From Xylogone sp. PMI_703 (Eukaryota > Ascomycota > Leotiomycetes): a stretch of 64,000 nt of DNA. Each line of letters begins with the position of its first letter. The stretch's first letter is position 1. The stretch is taken from contig JAJTUQ010000001.1 of the NCBI GenBank assembly GCA_021399445.1, forward strand, positions 3,100,001 through 3,164,000, given 5' to 3'. Of the stretch, positions 46,187 through 57,218 are shown one piece after another. Position numbers and translations under genes: made by a program. Below the pieces are notes generated by a model. The model was not told the origin of the DNA. It did no database searches and was given only the letters and a program-made list of their open reading frames with translations.

Positions 46187-47613
46187 CTGAATGACCTCGG
46201 CGCGGAGCGGAGATAGAGGAGTTGGAACTGGTTTCCTCCTTTCGGTCACGCCCGCTCTCGGATAATAAGCTTTCGGGGCGGCGGTGGAGAAAACAGCACC
46301 ACTGAGGGCCTCCGACTCAGCGCGCCACAGAGCACTCAAATGCGGGGTTGCCGCTGTGGAAATACAGTACCCGTGGGTTTACAGTGCTGACCGGAAGGTT
46401 TTTGCACTACAGGAAATGGCCTTCCTTTGTTTGACGCGTGAACTTTTTGCGAGGACGGCAACTTGATTTGGGTTGCCACCGCGTTGAGGGAGTCCTGGAC
46501 GCAAATTGGTGGTCTGGGAATGTCCACGGAGTTCTGCTTGGACTGTGAGCTTGTCACTGCTTAGATTGAGCTTCAGCGCCTCCCTAGCCATTAATGGAGC
46601 CTTGGCCTGCCACCGCCTAAATCCAGCCCAATCGCGTCTTCAAAAGTTCAAGCAGAGTCAGCGGACCAACGACTACCATCTATCCCTAAGATCTGGGCGT
46701 GGCCGTCGTATCTGCTAGGTGTCAGTTAAGACCGAGATTTGTCTAGTTGCGCCACAACGCAGATAGAGGTCACTGTTGATATGCTCGTCATTTATGGTGA
46801 AATGAAATGTGTTTTGTGCTACACATTTTATGCATTGCCGTAGCCAGCATCCGGATGCCTCTGGTACCGCAACTTCGGCGCCATGGGACCTCCACGTCGA
46901 TGTCCAGCTCTCTGTTAACCAACCCTGGCGAACGATTCGAGCCATCGCCGTGATGTGCTGGTGTTTGTATGGCCGCGTCTTCCCCCACAGCTCCACACAG
47001 CAGGGGGACGAAGGGTCACTTCGTGCCTACTTACCCCAGCATGCCCAGTGCTCTGTAAGGTAACATTCAGCGATGATCGGACCGGAAGAACGGGCGTAGA
47101 GTGTGCGACTTGCTGGTTCCTGCGGAATTGTTTGCGCTGCTGTAGGCCGGTTGTAGCAGAGTACAAAAAGAGCAATGTGCCGCTGTCCCGGCGCCGATTC
47201 TGCTGGAGAATTTTGTTGCTGCTGGTTGAAGCTATATCGGTGCTGCTGTTGCTGCTGCTCCTTCCCTGGGACACAGCATAACATCAAAGAGCCTGCAGGC
47301 ATCGAAGCACAGATCTCAGCGCGAGTCCCTGCACTGAACAATTTAGTGCTTGTAGTACGTTGTACTTACTAGGTACAGTGCTCTCCCAGACGCTGTGCTC
47401 GGTCAGAAAGAAGGGTACTTGCGATTCTGTTGGTCTCGTACTCAGCGCAGACCCATCTGCGTTTTTTTCTGGAAAAGAGTGCGACCAATCTGCTGTTAGT
47501 GGTGAAGAACTTGAAGACAAGTGTATATCACACCGAGCCCGTCTCGTAGTTGATGTGAGGTCGGAGAAGAAAAAAGAAAGCTGAGAGTTGGTCACATACA
47601 GCTTCCTATCAGA

Positions 47614-49410
47614 ATGTTTGGATTTAGTAAAGAAAGTAAGTAGATGTGCATTCAGTCTTCTCGCCGCCCAATTGTTTTGCTATACCCCAAACAATTCCCA
47701 GCCGTTGAATATCTACCATTTCCTCTTACTAACGCTCTTTTTAGAGGAGGAGGTCACTCCAAATGCCTCTGTTCATGACCAGGAACCTGGTTTCACCAAA
47801 AACACTTACGATCCAGCTATCCCAGCTTACGATGTTAATCAGAACGGTTCCGGCGTGGAATATGACGACTTGAATGTTGTTTGCCCACCACATATTACTG
47901 AAAGGCGCCTGATCACCAAGATTGACTTCCGTGTCGTCCCATTTCTTTGCATCCTCTACCTGCTCGCTTTCCTCGACCGAGTCAACATTGCAAATGCGCG
48001 CTCTTTTGGCCTGGTGGATGATCTAGACTTGACTGGCGTGCAGTACAACACTGCATTGACCATGTTCTTCATTCCATATGTCATATTTGAGATCCCTTCA
48101 AACATTTTTTTGAAGCGTCTACGACCTAATCTATGGCTCTCTTTCTGCATGTTCATGTTTGGGGTCGTCTCCATCTGTCAGGGTGTTGTCACGTCCTATG
48201 GAGGCTTGCTCACTACGCGCTTCTTCTTGGGATTGTTTGAAACTGGAATGGTAAGTGCTTGATTCATCTCCTACCCAATGTGCTCTCTCAAGAGTTCTCT
48301 TTTCTAATACTGGAGTATCAGTTCCCTGGATGTTTTTATCTCATTGGCATGTGGTACAAGCGCTCTGAAGCTCAGCGACGATACTCCTTTTTCTTCAGCT
48401 CTACCACGCTTGCTGGCGCATTCGGTGGTCTTCTGGCGTCCGCTATTGGGAAGATGGATCGTATGCGCGATTATCGTGGCTGGCGCTGGATTTTCATCCT
48501 GGAAGGATGCCTCACCTGCGTTGTAGCATTGTTCTTTTTCTTCTTGATCCCTTCCTTCCCCGAGGAAGCGAAGTGGCTCACCTCTGAGGAGCGTGCATAC
48601 GTCAGGGTCCGACTCCAAGCTGACCAAGGCAACTCCGCAGCAGACCGTAAGATCACTCTCGCTGATATCGGCCGCGTCTTTAAGGACTACAAAATAATAA
48701 TTGGTGGTTTCATGTACTTTGGCCTTATCGTCCCTGCTTATGGCTATGCCTTCTTCGCCCCTGCAATTGTTTCGACATACGGCTACAGCGCTATCCAGAC
48801 CCAGCTTCACAGCGTCCCACCATGGGCTGCTGCCTTTGCCTTCGCAATGCTTATTGCCTTTCTGTCAGACCGTGTGAAGCACCGCTTCTTGTTCGCTATA
48901 TTCCCCATCTGTGTTGCCATCTCGGGCTTTGCAATCCTAATCCGCGTCCATCACAACAAAGATGTCGAGTATGCCGCTCTCTTCCTGGTTGCTATGGGGT
49001 CCTATACTGCTATGCCAGTTATTGTGTGCTGGTTCAATATGAACCTAGGTGGGCACCACCGTCGATCAATTGGCTCAGCATGGCAAGTTGGTTTTGGCAA
49101 CATTGGCGGCATTATTGCTACATATGCATTCCTGACTAAGGATGCGCCGTATTACAAGAAGGGGTATAGCATCTGTCTCGGATTCCTATGTCTAAGCGCT
49201 CTTAGCTGCTGTCTTTATGCAGCTGCTGTCGTGAGTCAGAACAGAGAACGGGATAGGAGACCGAGAGATTTGAACCTTACCGAGTATGAGAAGACGGAAC
49301 TTGGTGTATGTTTTCTCCTTCCCCATTTTAAGACGTTATCGAGAGAAAATTCAGCCTTACTGACATTTATACTTTAGGATATGAGCCCTGATTATCGATA
49401 CATGCTTTAA
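47614..49410 (+). CDS. MFS transporter, allantoate permease (Dal5/ACS) family
   Basis: Plasma-membrane proton-coupled carrier of the anion:cation symporter family, whose fungal members import allantoate, nicotinate, biotin, pantothenate and similar organic anions. Four exons, 47614-47635, 47745-48250, 48322-49305 and 49378-49410, give 514 aa; introns are 109, 71 and 72 bp. The 22-nt first exon (MFGFSKE) and the 33-nt last exon (DMSPDYRYML) are recovered by splice signals; the C-terminal GDMSPDYRY is typical of the family. Visible landmarks include LITKIDFRVVPFLCILYLLAFLDRVNIANA (TM1 and the A-like loop), FFIPYVIFEIPSN, TRFFLGLFETGMFPG and a central loop between TM6 and TM7. Twelve membrane helices are expected. 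Substrate cannot be assigned. Confidence 0.93.
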
Positions 49411-50021
49411 AAAGCCTAGGGAATGTTTGATGACCCTCTGATTGGTTTCCTGTGCCCCTGGAAATGTGTCTCGGGGAAACGCTATTCAACATGGGATTTC
49501 AGAAGAATACAAGATGGCCTTTTTTACACGTAACTGTATAATGAGACAAACTTAATGATCAGATGTGCCCCAATAGTGTCTTTCTTCCCTCTTTCTCATA
49601 TATTTACAATACTTCCTAGATCAGAAGAAATAGAGAAAAGAGATGGATTTGATGATTAAATAGTTCCAAAGAGGAGAATATTAGGTTTACTCAATCGCAA
49701 TACGGTGAAATCCCATCCAAGGTACTATTAAGTAATCTCTAGACGAGTAATGGACTGCCCCTTTGACATGCCCGCCTTCCTGGCGATATGTAACTAATTA
49801 TACAGCTACTTTACTTGTTAACTAACAGGCGTCCGCATAACGATAATAGTACTAGCCCTATGATGATCTACTAAAACGAGAATCTTTTCTAGACGAAGGA
49901 AATAGCACAAAAAGGATAGGTATAAAATACAAATTCTTCATTACCTCGAACATTCCTTCTAAATTAAACACATCCCTTTTATATTAATTTCCTTTTACAG
50001 TGGGGCATCATACGACAACCT
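49411..50021. other. Convergent intergenic region, 0.6 kb
   Basis: AT-rich spacer between the 3' ends of the transporter (+) and GPI10 (-); no other feature seen. Confidence 0.5.
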
Positions 50022-52195
50022 CTATGCCTTGGTTTTACTCCCATCCACAAACTCCCAAACAACAACCCTTCCCCGTCGTCTCTCATCATCATGAAAATGG
50101 CTATTAAATACACTCCACCTCTCACGCATTTTGAAACCGGGGAATTCACTCTCATACCATTGCCTCAATGGCTGCTCGATTCCTTCAAACCCGACAATAT
50201 ACCTTGGCCAAGGCCTCTCCTTCCCGCCAATCTCCTCGCTCAGGAACTTCTTCGGGTCATCGTAAAACCGGTCTGCTTCATCACGGTAGTTCTCCCGTTC
50301 CGGGGTGTGCGGAGGGATAGTGAGAGGTGGTTCACAGGTTAACGCCCAGGCATTTAGGCCTGGATGGTAGAGTTGGCTGCGCCAGGGGGTGCTATGGCAG
50401 GGCATTAGGAAGCCTACGAAAGTCTCACCGTCGGTATAGTCCGTGATCTTGTGAGGGACATTGTCACCTGGGTAGGTCATCCTTAGAGAGATGAGGTTGC
50501 CACGGGCGTCAAGAGCTAGGGATTCGTACTCTGAACGGAGGAATTTAAGGACCGAGAGGACGCCACGCTGATGGATTTGGGTTGTGTAGGCTGCAATGGA
50601 GATATTGAGGATGAGCATGAGGAAAAGAATGGGCTTATGTCGGAAGGTAGTAGTTGTTGTAGTTTTCGGTTTAGGGGGTGGTAGTTTGGAGCCGGGGACT
50701 CGAGGAGGGGTTGTAGTAGTAGTGGTTGTGGTTGCGAAGTAGGAGGAGATCAGAGGAGCAGTGATAATATGTAGTATAGGAAGAAGCGGGTAGATAAAAC
50801 GGACCTCCTTGTGTGATATGAGAGACAAGGCGAATACCACCGTAGCAACAACAGTGCTTAATAAGAATGAGAGGTCTTGTGCAATCTGCGGCAGTGATGG
50901 ATCTGTGGGAGTCTTGAAGAATGCGATGAGTGTGAATGGGAGGTAGGTCGTCAGTAGGAGTGGAAGTCCTTGGCTTAGATAGTAGTGCCAAGGGTTGCGG
51001 CCATAGAAAACGGCCAGGTCTTGTGCGAGATTGAAGTATAGGAATTTGTATGCTGGAAATGTCCATTCCCCGTAGTAGGCACGATCCGAAAGCATGGATA
51101 TTCCAAGAACCGCGCCTCCACAGAGGATCAATTCTCGGACAAGAACTAGATAATCTGTAAGGGTTGGATTTGGGCCACTGGAAACGGATTGAACTGGAGA
51201 TGCGACTCCAAGTACAAGTTTCGTAATAACAGGCATGAAGACGCAGAACCAAATCAGGAGATTGGTGGGGCGAAGAATGCAAGCCGTAGAAGCTGCTAAT
51301 AATGAGATCCGGAGACTAGCCTATAATCAGCACAGTGCATTCTATGAGGATCATGATTCCTTACTAGTTAACATCTTTCGTAGTTTGGAATATTCCTTTT
51401 CCTGAAGATTTGCCATCTTTAGCAGCCGTGGTCGTAACACCGCATAGTCCCCATGGCCAGAAGCAGAGCCCTGCAATAGTAAGAGTAGTCTCAAGAGAAT
51501 TTGAGAAAGTCCTAGTTGAGCAGAACCACTCCCAAGGGCTAAGACAGCATAGAATGAGCTTCATCCGATGGTTAACTCGTGAACAGATTGTAACTCAAGT
51601 AGGATTTTAAGCTTACGGCAGCCCAAGTGGCATTACTGTCTCTTCCATACATCTTCTGTGCAAGCTTCCAAGTACAGAAGTCTCCTACCGTAGCAATCAC
51701 CGACTGAATCACATGCGGTAAGACCGAAAGAATGATAGCCCGGAACTGAGGGTACATTGACAAAAACGTCATGACCCTATTTCCGACAAAATAAAACGCA
51801 GCAAAGAGAGCCGGATGGAGAGACGATCTGAGTTGATTTTGCCATTCCTATCTGGGAAGTCAGATGAAGCTCTACGAACCATCTTAAACGCTGTGTGATC
51901 CTCATTGAACTTTCATACATACCCACGTGATCCAGGCTCCGCTCTCCTTCCCGAAAGCGATCTGCCAAGCTGGCTCCAGAGCCTGGAAATATTCATCAGG
52001 CTGGAAGAACGTATGGACAAAAAGTGCATTGATTAGACGGAGGAACATCAACAGTGTTATAACATCTTTGTTCATATAATCCACTACCACCTGAGGGTAG
52101 TACTTGTCCGTGGGCAGAGGAGGGGCCACTGCTTTACTCTTTCCATCATCTCCTTCTTTATTGTCAAGAGTCTTGGAATCTGCGGGTGAGCTCAT
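50022..52195 (-). CDS. GPI10: GPI mannosyltransferase 3 (GPI10/PIG-B)
   Basis: ER-membrane dolichol-phosphate-mannose-dependent enzyme (GT22 family) that adds the third, alpha-1,2-linked mannose to the GPI anchor precursor. Exons are 52195-51923, 51847-51617, 51558-51365 and 51315-50022; introns of 75, 58 and 49 bp preserve frame and yield 663 aa. The luminal catalytic loop [17 protein letters not shown] contains the conserved acidic pair. After it come [37 protein letters not shown] and [12 protein letters not shown], all hallmarks of the family. [14 protein letters not shown] lies in a later membrane segment. About ten hydrophobic helices are visible. A Thr-rich loop (a run of about eight Thr) and a second Pro/Lys/Thr run are lineage additions. 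It is divergent from ornithine aminotransferase. Confidence 0.94.
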
Positions 52196-53234
52196 CTTGG
52201 CAATGTCTCCATCAAACCCCCAATTCCACGTAGAATTGCAGGATGAAAAGAGGACGAAGCTTTTTCACTTTCTCTGTTAGTGAGAAATCGCCTCTAGAAG
52301 GAGCACGTGCTCCTGGGACCAACATCTTCTGGTAGTCTTAAAGTCCTGCCTTACGGATATTTGATGCCTTAGGCTCAAAAATCACTACTCACGTGGTACG
52401 AAGTCACCCTGTTGCTACATTAAGAAACCGCATATCAGAGATTTACTCATCGTTTGTTGCAAGTCAGATAAAAATCACGCATCCAACTTAGGTGAGATGC
52501 ATAAATAATTGATCTCCAGGAAAGCTTGGCTTACGGAGTTGTGATGGAGGCTTTTGCACATTCATATGATTTGGGGCCTTGCATGGGCTTTGCATAAGGA
52601 CTATCCGCCTCAAACAGCACTTGCCATCATAGAGTCATGCCTTCATGCCTTATATCTCAGACACATATCTAAAGCCTTCTTATGCCGACTGCAATTTTGT
52701 GGCCTCAGGCCGTAGCTGACCTATACACACCGCTCATTGGCCCAGCCCGGCAAGCGAATGCGCCACTACCACTTATCGAAGCTCGCCCCGCTGTGCCGAC
52801 CATCGGGTCTTTGATCCAAAAGTTCCCCAAAGTACAGGATTTAACGAAGTGTTCAAATTGTTATCCCTAACGGCAGGTCTTCACGTCTGGCGGATTTTCT
52901 TTTACTAAAACCATGGTCAGGTGGGCAAGAGATAGCCCTGATAGCTTAAAGGATGTAGTTACTGTACTTGCACTAGCCCCGTTCCCCGGCTCCAATCTAA
53001 GACCAGAATTGCTTCTTATTTGAACGGGACGCCTCTCTCTCCCATGTCATTTCTGCCCACGTTATTTTCTCCTACTTCGCAGCTGTATCAAAAGTATATT
53101 CCTTCACAATTTTCGAAGATTTAAGCCACAATTGCTGGATTTCTTCGTGAAGATATCTACTAGCGACCAAGACCAACGAGAGTGCCTGCTAGAATCCGCC
53201 CCTCCCCCTCTCTTATACCAGAATCGACGGCGTC
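52196..53234. other. Divergent promoter region, GPI10 / ornithine aminotransferase
   Basis: About 1 kb between two divergent starts. A 16-bp perfect palindrome centred on CACGTG is listed separately. No gene is seen. Confidence 0.5.
52299..52314. promoter_or_regulatory. 16-bp palindrome centred on a CACGTG E-box
   Basis: AGGAGCACGTGCTCCT is its own reverse complement and lies 104-119 bp upstream of the GPI10 start codon. CACGTG is the core site of bHLH factors (Cbf1/Pho4/SREBP-like in fungi). Extended dyad symmetry suggests a dimer site; function is inferred. Confidence 0.4.
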
Positions 53235-54766
53235 ATGGCTCCCCACGCAGACTCCAATAGCAGCACACTCAAAGCCACGGCACCTGACTTCCACCCCTCC
53301 AGATACCATGCAACATCAAGTAGCTCGGCCATTGAGCTCGAACACAAATACGCTGCCCACAACTACCATCCTCTCCCCGTAGTCTTCGCCCGCGCACAAG
53401 GCGTCAATGTCTGGGATCCTGAAGGAAAGCACTACATTGATTTTCTTTCGGCATATAGTGCCGTGAACCAGGGCCATTGTCACCCAGAGCTGGTGAAGGC
53501 ACTGTGTGACCAGGCTCAGAGGGTTACGCTCTCTTCGCGCGCTTTTCACAACGATGTCTTCCCAAGATGGGCAGAGAAGGTGCAGAAGGTGTTCGGGTAT
53601 GATATGGTGCTGCCTATGAATACTGGTGCTGAGGCAGTGGAGACGGCAATTAAGATTGCGCGTAAATGGGCGTACAAGGTGAAGGGTGTGCCACAAAATA
53701 AGGCATTGGTCTTCTCTGCTGCTGAGAACTTCCATGGCCGTACGGTAGGTTCATTGGATTACTTGTTATTCAAGCGTAGGCAAGGCGGGCTAATACTTAG
53801 AATCGCAGATGGCTGCTATCACTTTGTCAACTGACCCCGAATCGAAAGATAACTATGGTCCATACGTGCCACTCCTTGGCGCGGAGATCCCATCTACAAA
53901 GAAGTTGATTCGCTATAATAATGTTGGAGATATCGAAGAGGCGTTGGAGGCACATGGCAAGGAGACTGCGGCTCTTATTCTGGAACCAATACAAGGCGAG
54001 GCAGGCGTTGTTGTCCCAGATGATGATTACCTAACTAAGGTCCACGCGCTTTGTAAGAAGCATAATGTTCTCCTCATCTGCGATGAGATTCAGACTGGCA
54101 TTGGGAGGACGGGACGGATGCTCTGCTCGGAATGGGCAGGCATCAAGCCAGACCTGGTAACACTTGGAAAGGCCATCTCTGGTGGAATGTACCCAGTCTC
54201 TTGTGTACTTGGCTCTAGAGACATTATGCTTACCATTGAACCTGGAACGCATGGCTCGACTTATGGAGGGAACCCTCTTGGATGTGCCGTCTCGATTCGT
54301 GCGCTGGAGATAATGGAGGAAGAGAACTTGACTGCGAAAGCAGAGACCCTAGGCCAGCTCCTCCGTGACGGACTCAAGAGCTTGAACGCTCCAATGATTA
54401 AGACTATCCGAGGGAAAGGGCTATTGAATGCTATTGTCATTGATGAGTCAAAGACAGGAGGTCATACAGCTTGGGATCTGTGCATGCTGTTAAAGAATAA
54501 GGGCCTATTGGTAAGTAAATGTGGCCATATCGGTTGCTTCGACGCTGTGGAATGCGGAAAGGCTAATGGTTGATATGCAGGCGAAACCCACCCACGAGAA
54601 CATTATCAGATTCGCGCCTCCACTCGTCATATCGGAAGAAGAGATCAGGACGGCATTAAGAATTATCGGCGAAGCGATCACCGAGCTCCCGAATCTGAAG
54701 GGTAAGCAGGAGGACGAGGTGATTCCGAAGGACCAGAGAGGTGTTCACGTTGGATTAGATGCGTGA
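53235..54766 (+). CDS. CAR2 (otaA): Ornithine aminotransferase
   Basis: Class III PLP aminotransferase converting L-ornithine and 2-oxoglutarate to glutamate-5-semialdehyde and glutamate, linking arginine breakdown to proline. Exons are 53235-53744, 53809-54510 and 54581-54766; introns of 64 and 70 bp are phase 0 and the product is 465 aa. The N-terminal [20 protein letters not shown] and [13 protein letters not shown] are ornithine-site signatures. [17 protein letters not shown] binds the cofactor phosphate. [13 protein letters not shown] holds the PLP aspartate (D262), and [14 protein letters not shown] the Schiff-base lysine (K291). [11 protein letters not shown] completes the dimer-site motif. 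There is no obvious mitochondrial presequence, so a cytosolic location as in yeast is likely. The other ornithine enzyme, ODC, lies about 49 kb away. Confidence 0.96.
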
Positions 54767-57218
54767 AGAGAAGATGCGGTGTGTGGGATATCTTATGGTG
54801 CTATAGCATATGCGGGTTTCTCATGGACGATGGTTATTGGAGTATCCAGAAAGTGCTTGCATTTGCATTGTACGGCTTACCCGGCGTATCTGGGAAACCT
54901 TCCAATATCTGACGAACAACGCAGAGGTTTAGATAGTTTGTGTATTGTAGAGCAGCTGCCTCTTCGCGCAGGCCGGCAGACCTACATGAATTTGTCCGTA
55001 AGCCAGAACCGGAATATAAGTCCCCAACACTTTGCGGAAGCCGTCTTGCAACCAATTAGACATGAACGACATCGGATGATCAAGCCAATGCCTGCAGGAC
55101 GGGCTGTGAGAAGATACGGCACAGTAACCCGTGCGGTAACCTGGGTATCGGTACGGTACTTGTAGTATGCTTATCTCTTAATCTGCTTGTCCAGAACGCG
55201 GCAATCTGATGGGCGCACCGAGGTTCCGATCTGTGCGCCATCTGCTACCGTCCGAAGCACGGTACATAGTTGGGCGAAGGAGCTCGCGAGCAATCTGTAG
55301 CAGATATTACCGTAGCCCGTATATAGATAGCTGGTGATGCTGGCTTGCTGGATAGCTAGATCGGGATCCAAAGCCCGAAGATAAATGATCCAAGACGCGG
55401 ATGTAAGGGGAATTGAAACAAGGCCAAAAACAGCTCAAAACAGGCCGTGACAGGAAACCCGGGGAAGGCAGCCCGTGGCCGCGTACAAAGTCCCATCTCG
55501 AAGCTGCATGCAACGGCCCTCCTGCCCCATCAACCACCTACCGGAAGCGACTGCAGATCCGCCACGTCCATAGGCAAAGCCCGTTAGATGGTTACGGTAG
55601 ATGGTTAGCTGTGCCTCTCTTGCGCGTTCTTGAGCTTCTCCCACGTCTTCAAATAGCGACGCGACCTCTTGTGCAGCTGCGATTCGAGAGATGGTCTCGT
55701 GCAGGGGGCTGTGACTCCCGGCCTCAGGATCCAGGCTGTCCGAGGGTGGTGATGGAAGGGATCTTAACGGTTGCGTGACCTCTTATGAACGGGTGCAGGC
55801 GACCGAGGACATGACTACCTACGTAGGACTGGTATCTACCGGTACTTGTGCTGGATTTGTGTTGGGGCTGCTGCTGGGTGCTGTAGTGTGCAGTGACCTT
55901 TGCTTTTTATGCTTTGTTTTGGTGCTCTTCTCCCTTGTTGTTTGTTGTTGTTATTGTAGTTGTTCTTGCTCTGCTGTGTGATAGCTGAACTGGCGATCTG
56001 CCTTCTTCTACGCCCCCTCGGAGGTAACGTGGAATTGCGCAAGTTTTGCCTCGGAGTCTGGCTAGAGGTAGAAGATGCAGGGCATGATGGTTGAACATAC
56101 TTCGTAGGGCGGATTTCTAATGCGTTGAGTAGCCAGATCGCTCTTTGATAGGCTTTTCAGGCTGTGGATCGAACGAACGAGAGAGCATTGGATAAGGCGG
56201 ATGGATGGGACTGAGCACGCCCGTAACTCCGTAAAAGCATGACGAACGAGATGAATCATAGGCAGTGCACAAGTTCATGCAGCGCTGGCTGGCAAAATCT
56301 ACCGTTATTATGAAATAATGTGTTTATTTTTAATGGCGGCGTTCATTCCAGATCAATCACGATGGACTGCAGTCAGATCACGTCGTTCTCCGGAGGCTTT
56401 GAGTCTTAGCTCGCCGTATCGTTATCTGACGGATTCGCCTATGCTCTGGGGTGGGCCTGGTTGCATAGGTTGGCCCCGGTGACTTGAACGGACCAGACTG
56501 ACTCCTCGTGAAGGCAACCCAGCAACCGCAGAACCTCCCCTTCGACATCACACTCCCCTAACTACTGTACTTCCTTCTCGACTCCTTTGACTCCTATCTT
56601 CCTTCTACTCCTCTCCTACTCTTTCTCCTTCTCCTCTATACCACCATCTTCCCTCCTGTCGCACATTCCTCAAGCTACTGTTGCCTGCATCCGATAGACT
56701 CTGCTGCAAGTCCCGCCATTACTGTAATTGAACCCGGCAGATAACGCACAGCTACTCCATTCATTACCTCATTCAACAAATCACATATCACATACCGCAT
56801 ACCCTCGCGCGTCCATCAAGCAACGCCCCCTTTCTTTGGATCTCGTGCTAGCGAAGGCATCAGGCTGGTTACACCTTGTCGCAGGTGCATATTTCCAGGC
56901 CTTTAGTTGTTTTTATCTCGACGTTTCGCCCACTCGTTTCGCCTTGATTTCGGCGCTGGTCCTCATCCTCTAGGTAGCTACCTTTCTCGACCTCTCGCCA
57001 TCCCCGCTCACCACCACGACCACCCCCTCAACCTCTCATCGAAGGAGCTCTGCGAGCACCCCATTTCTTCCAGCGATATCAGCTTCGCATCATCCAGAGC
57101 TTCGTGTACATGCAGAACGCGATAACGGCCACACTGTATCCTCATCTTACTTGGTAGCAATAGAGTCATACAGTCATCCAGGGTCGGCGACCCAAACTTC
57201 AAGGCGTTTATAGCCACT
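54767..57218. other. Intergenic region, 2.45 kb, including ATG1 promoter and leader
   Basis: Contains the 3' region of ornithine aminotransferase and a long upstream region of ATG1. TACGGTA/TACCGTA sites occur at 55152, 55308 and 55593, and TACCGGTA at 55837. From about 56550 to 56660 the plus strand is almost pure pyrimidine (CT-rich), as in fungal core promoters or leaders. No coding exon is recognised. Confidence 0.5.

Larger units (their letters stand above)
42062..47613. other. Gene-free block, 5.5 kb, partly AT-rich
   Basis: Lies between two divergently transcribed genes (F-box, -, and MFS transporter, +). From about 42.9 to 45.6 kb the DNA is AT-rich with only short frames and looks decayed; no transposon ends or catalytic motifs were recognised. 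45.6-47.6 kb is more GC-rich and contains a (CT)8 microsatellite and CTG-rich sequence near 47213-47262. A possible relic gene is listed separately. Confidence 0.45.
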
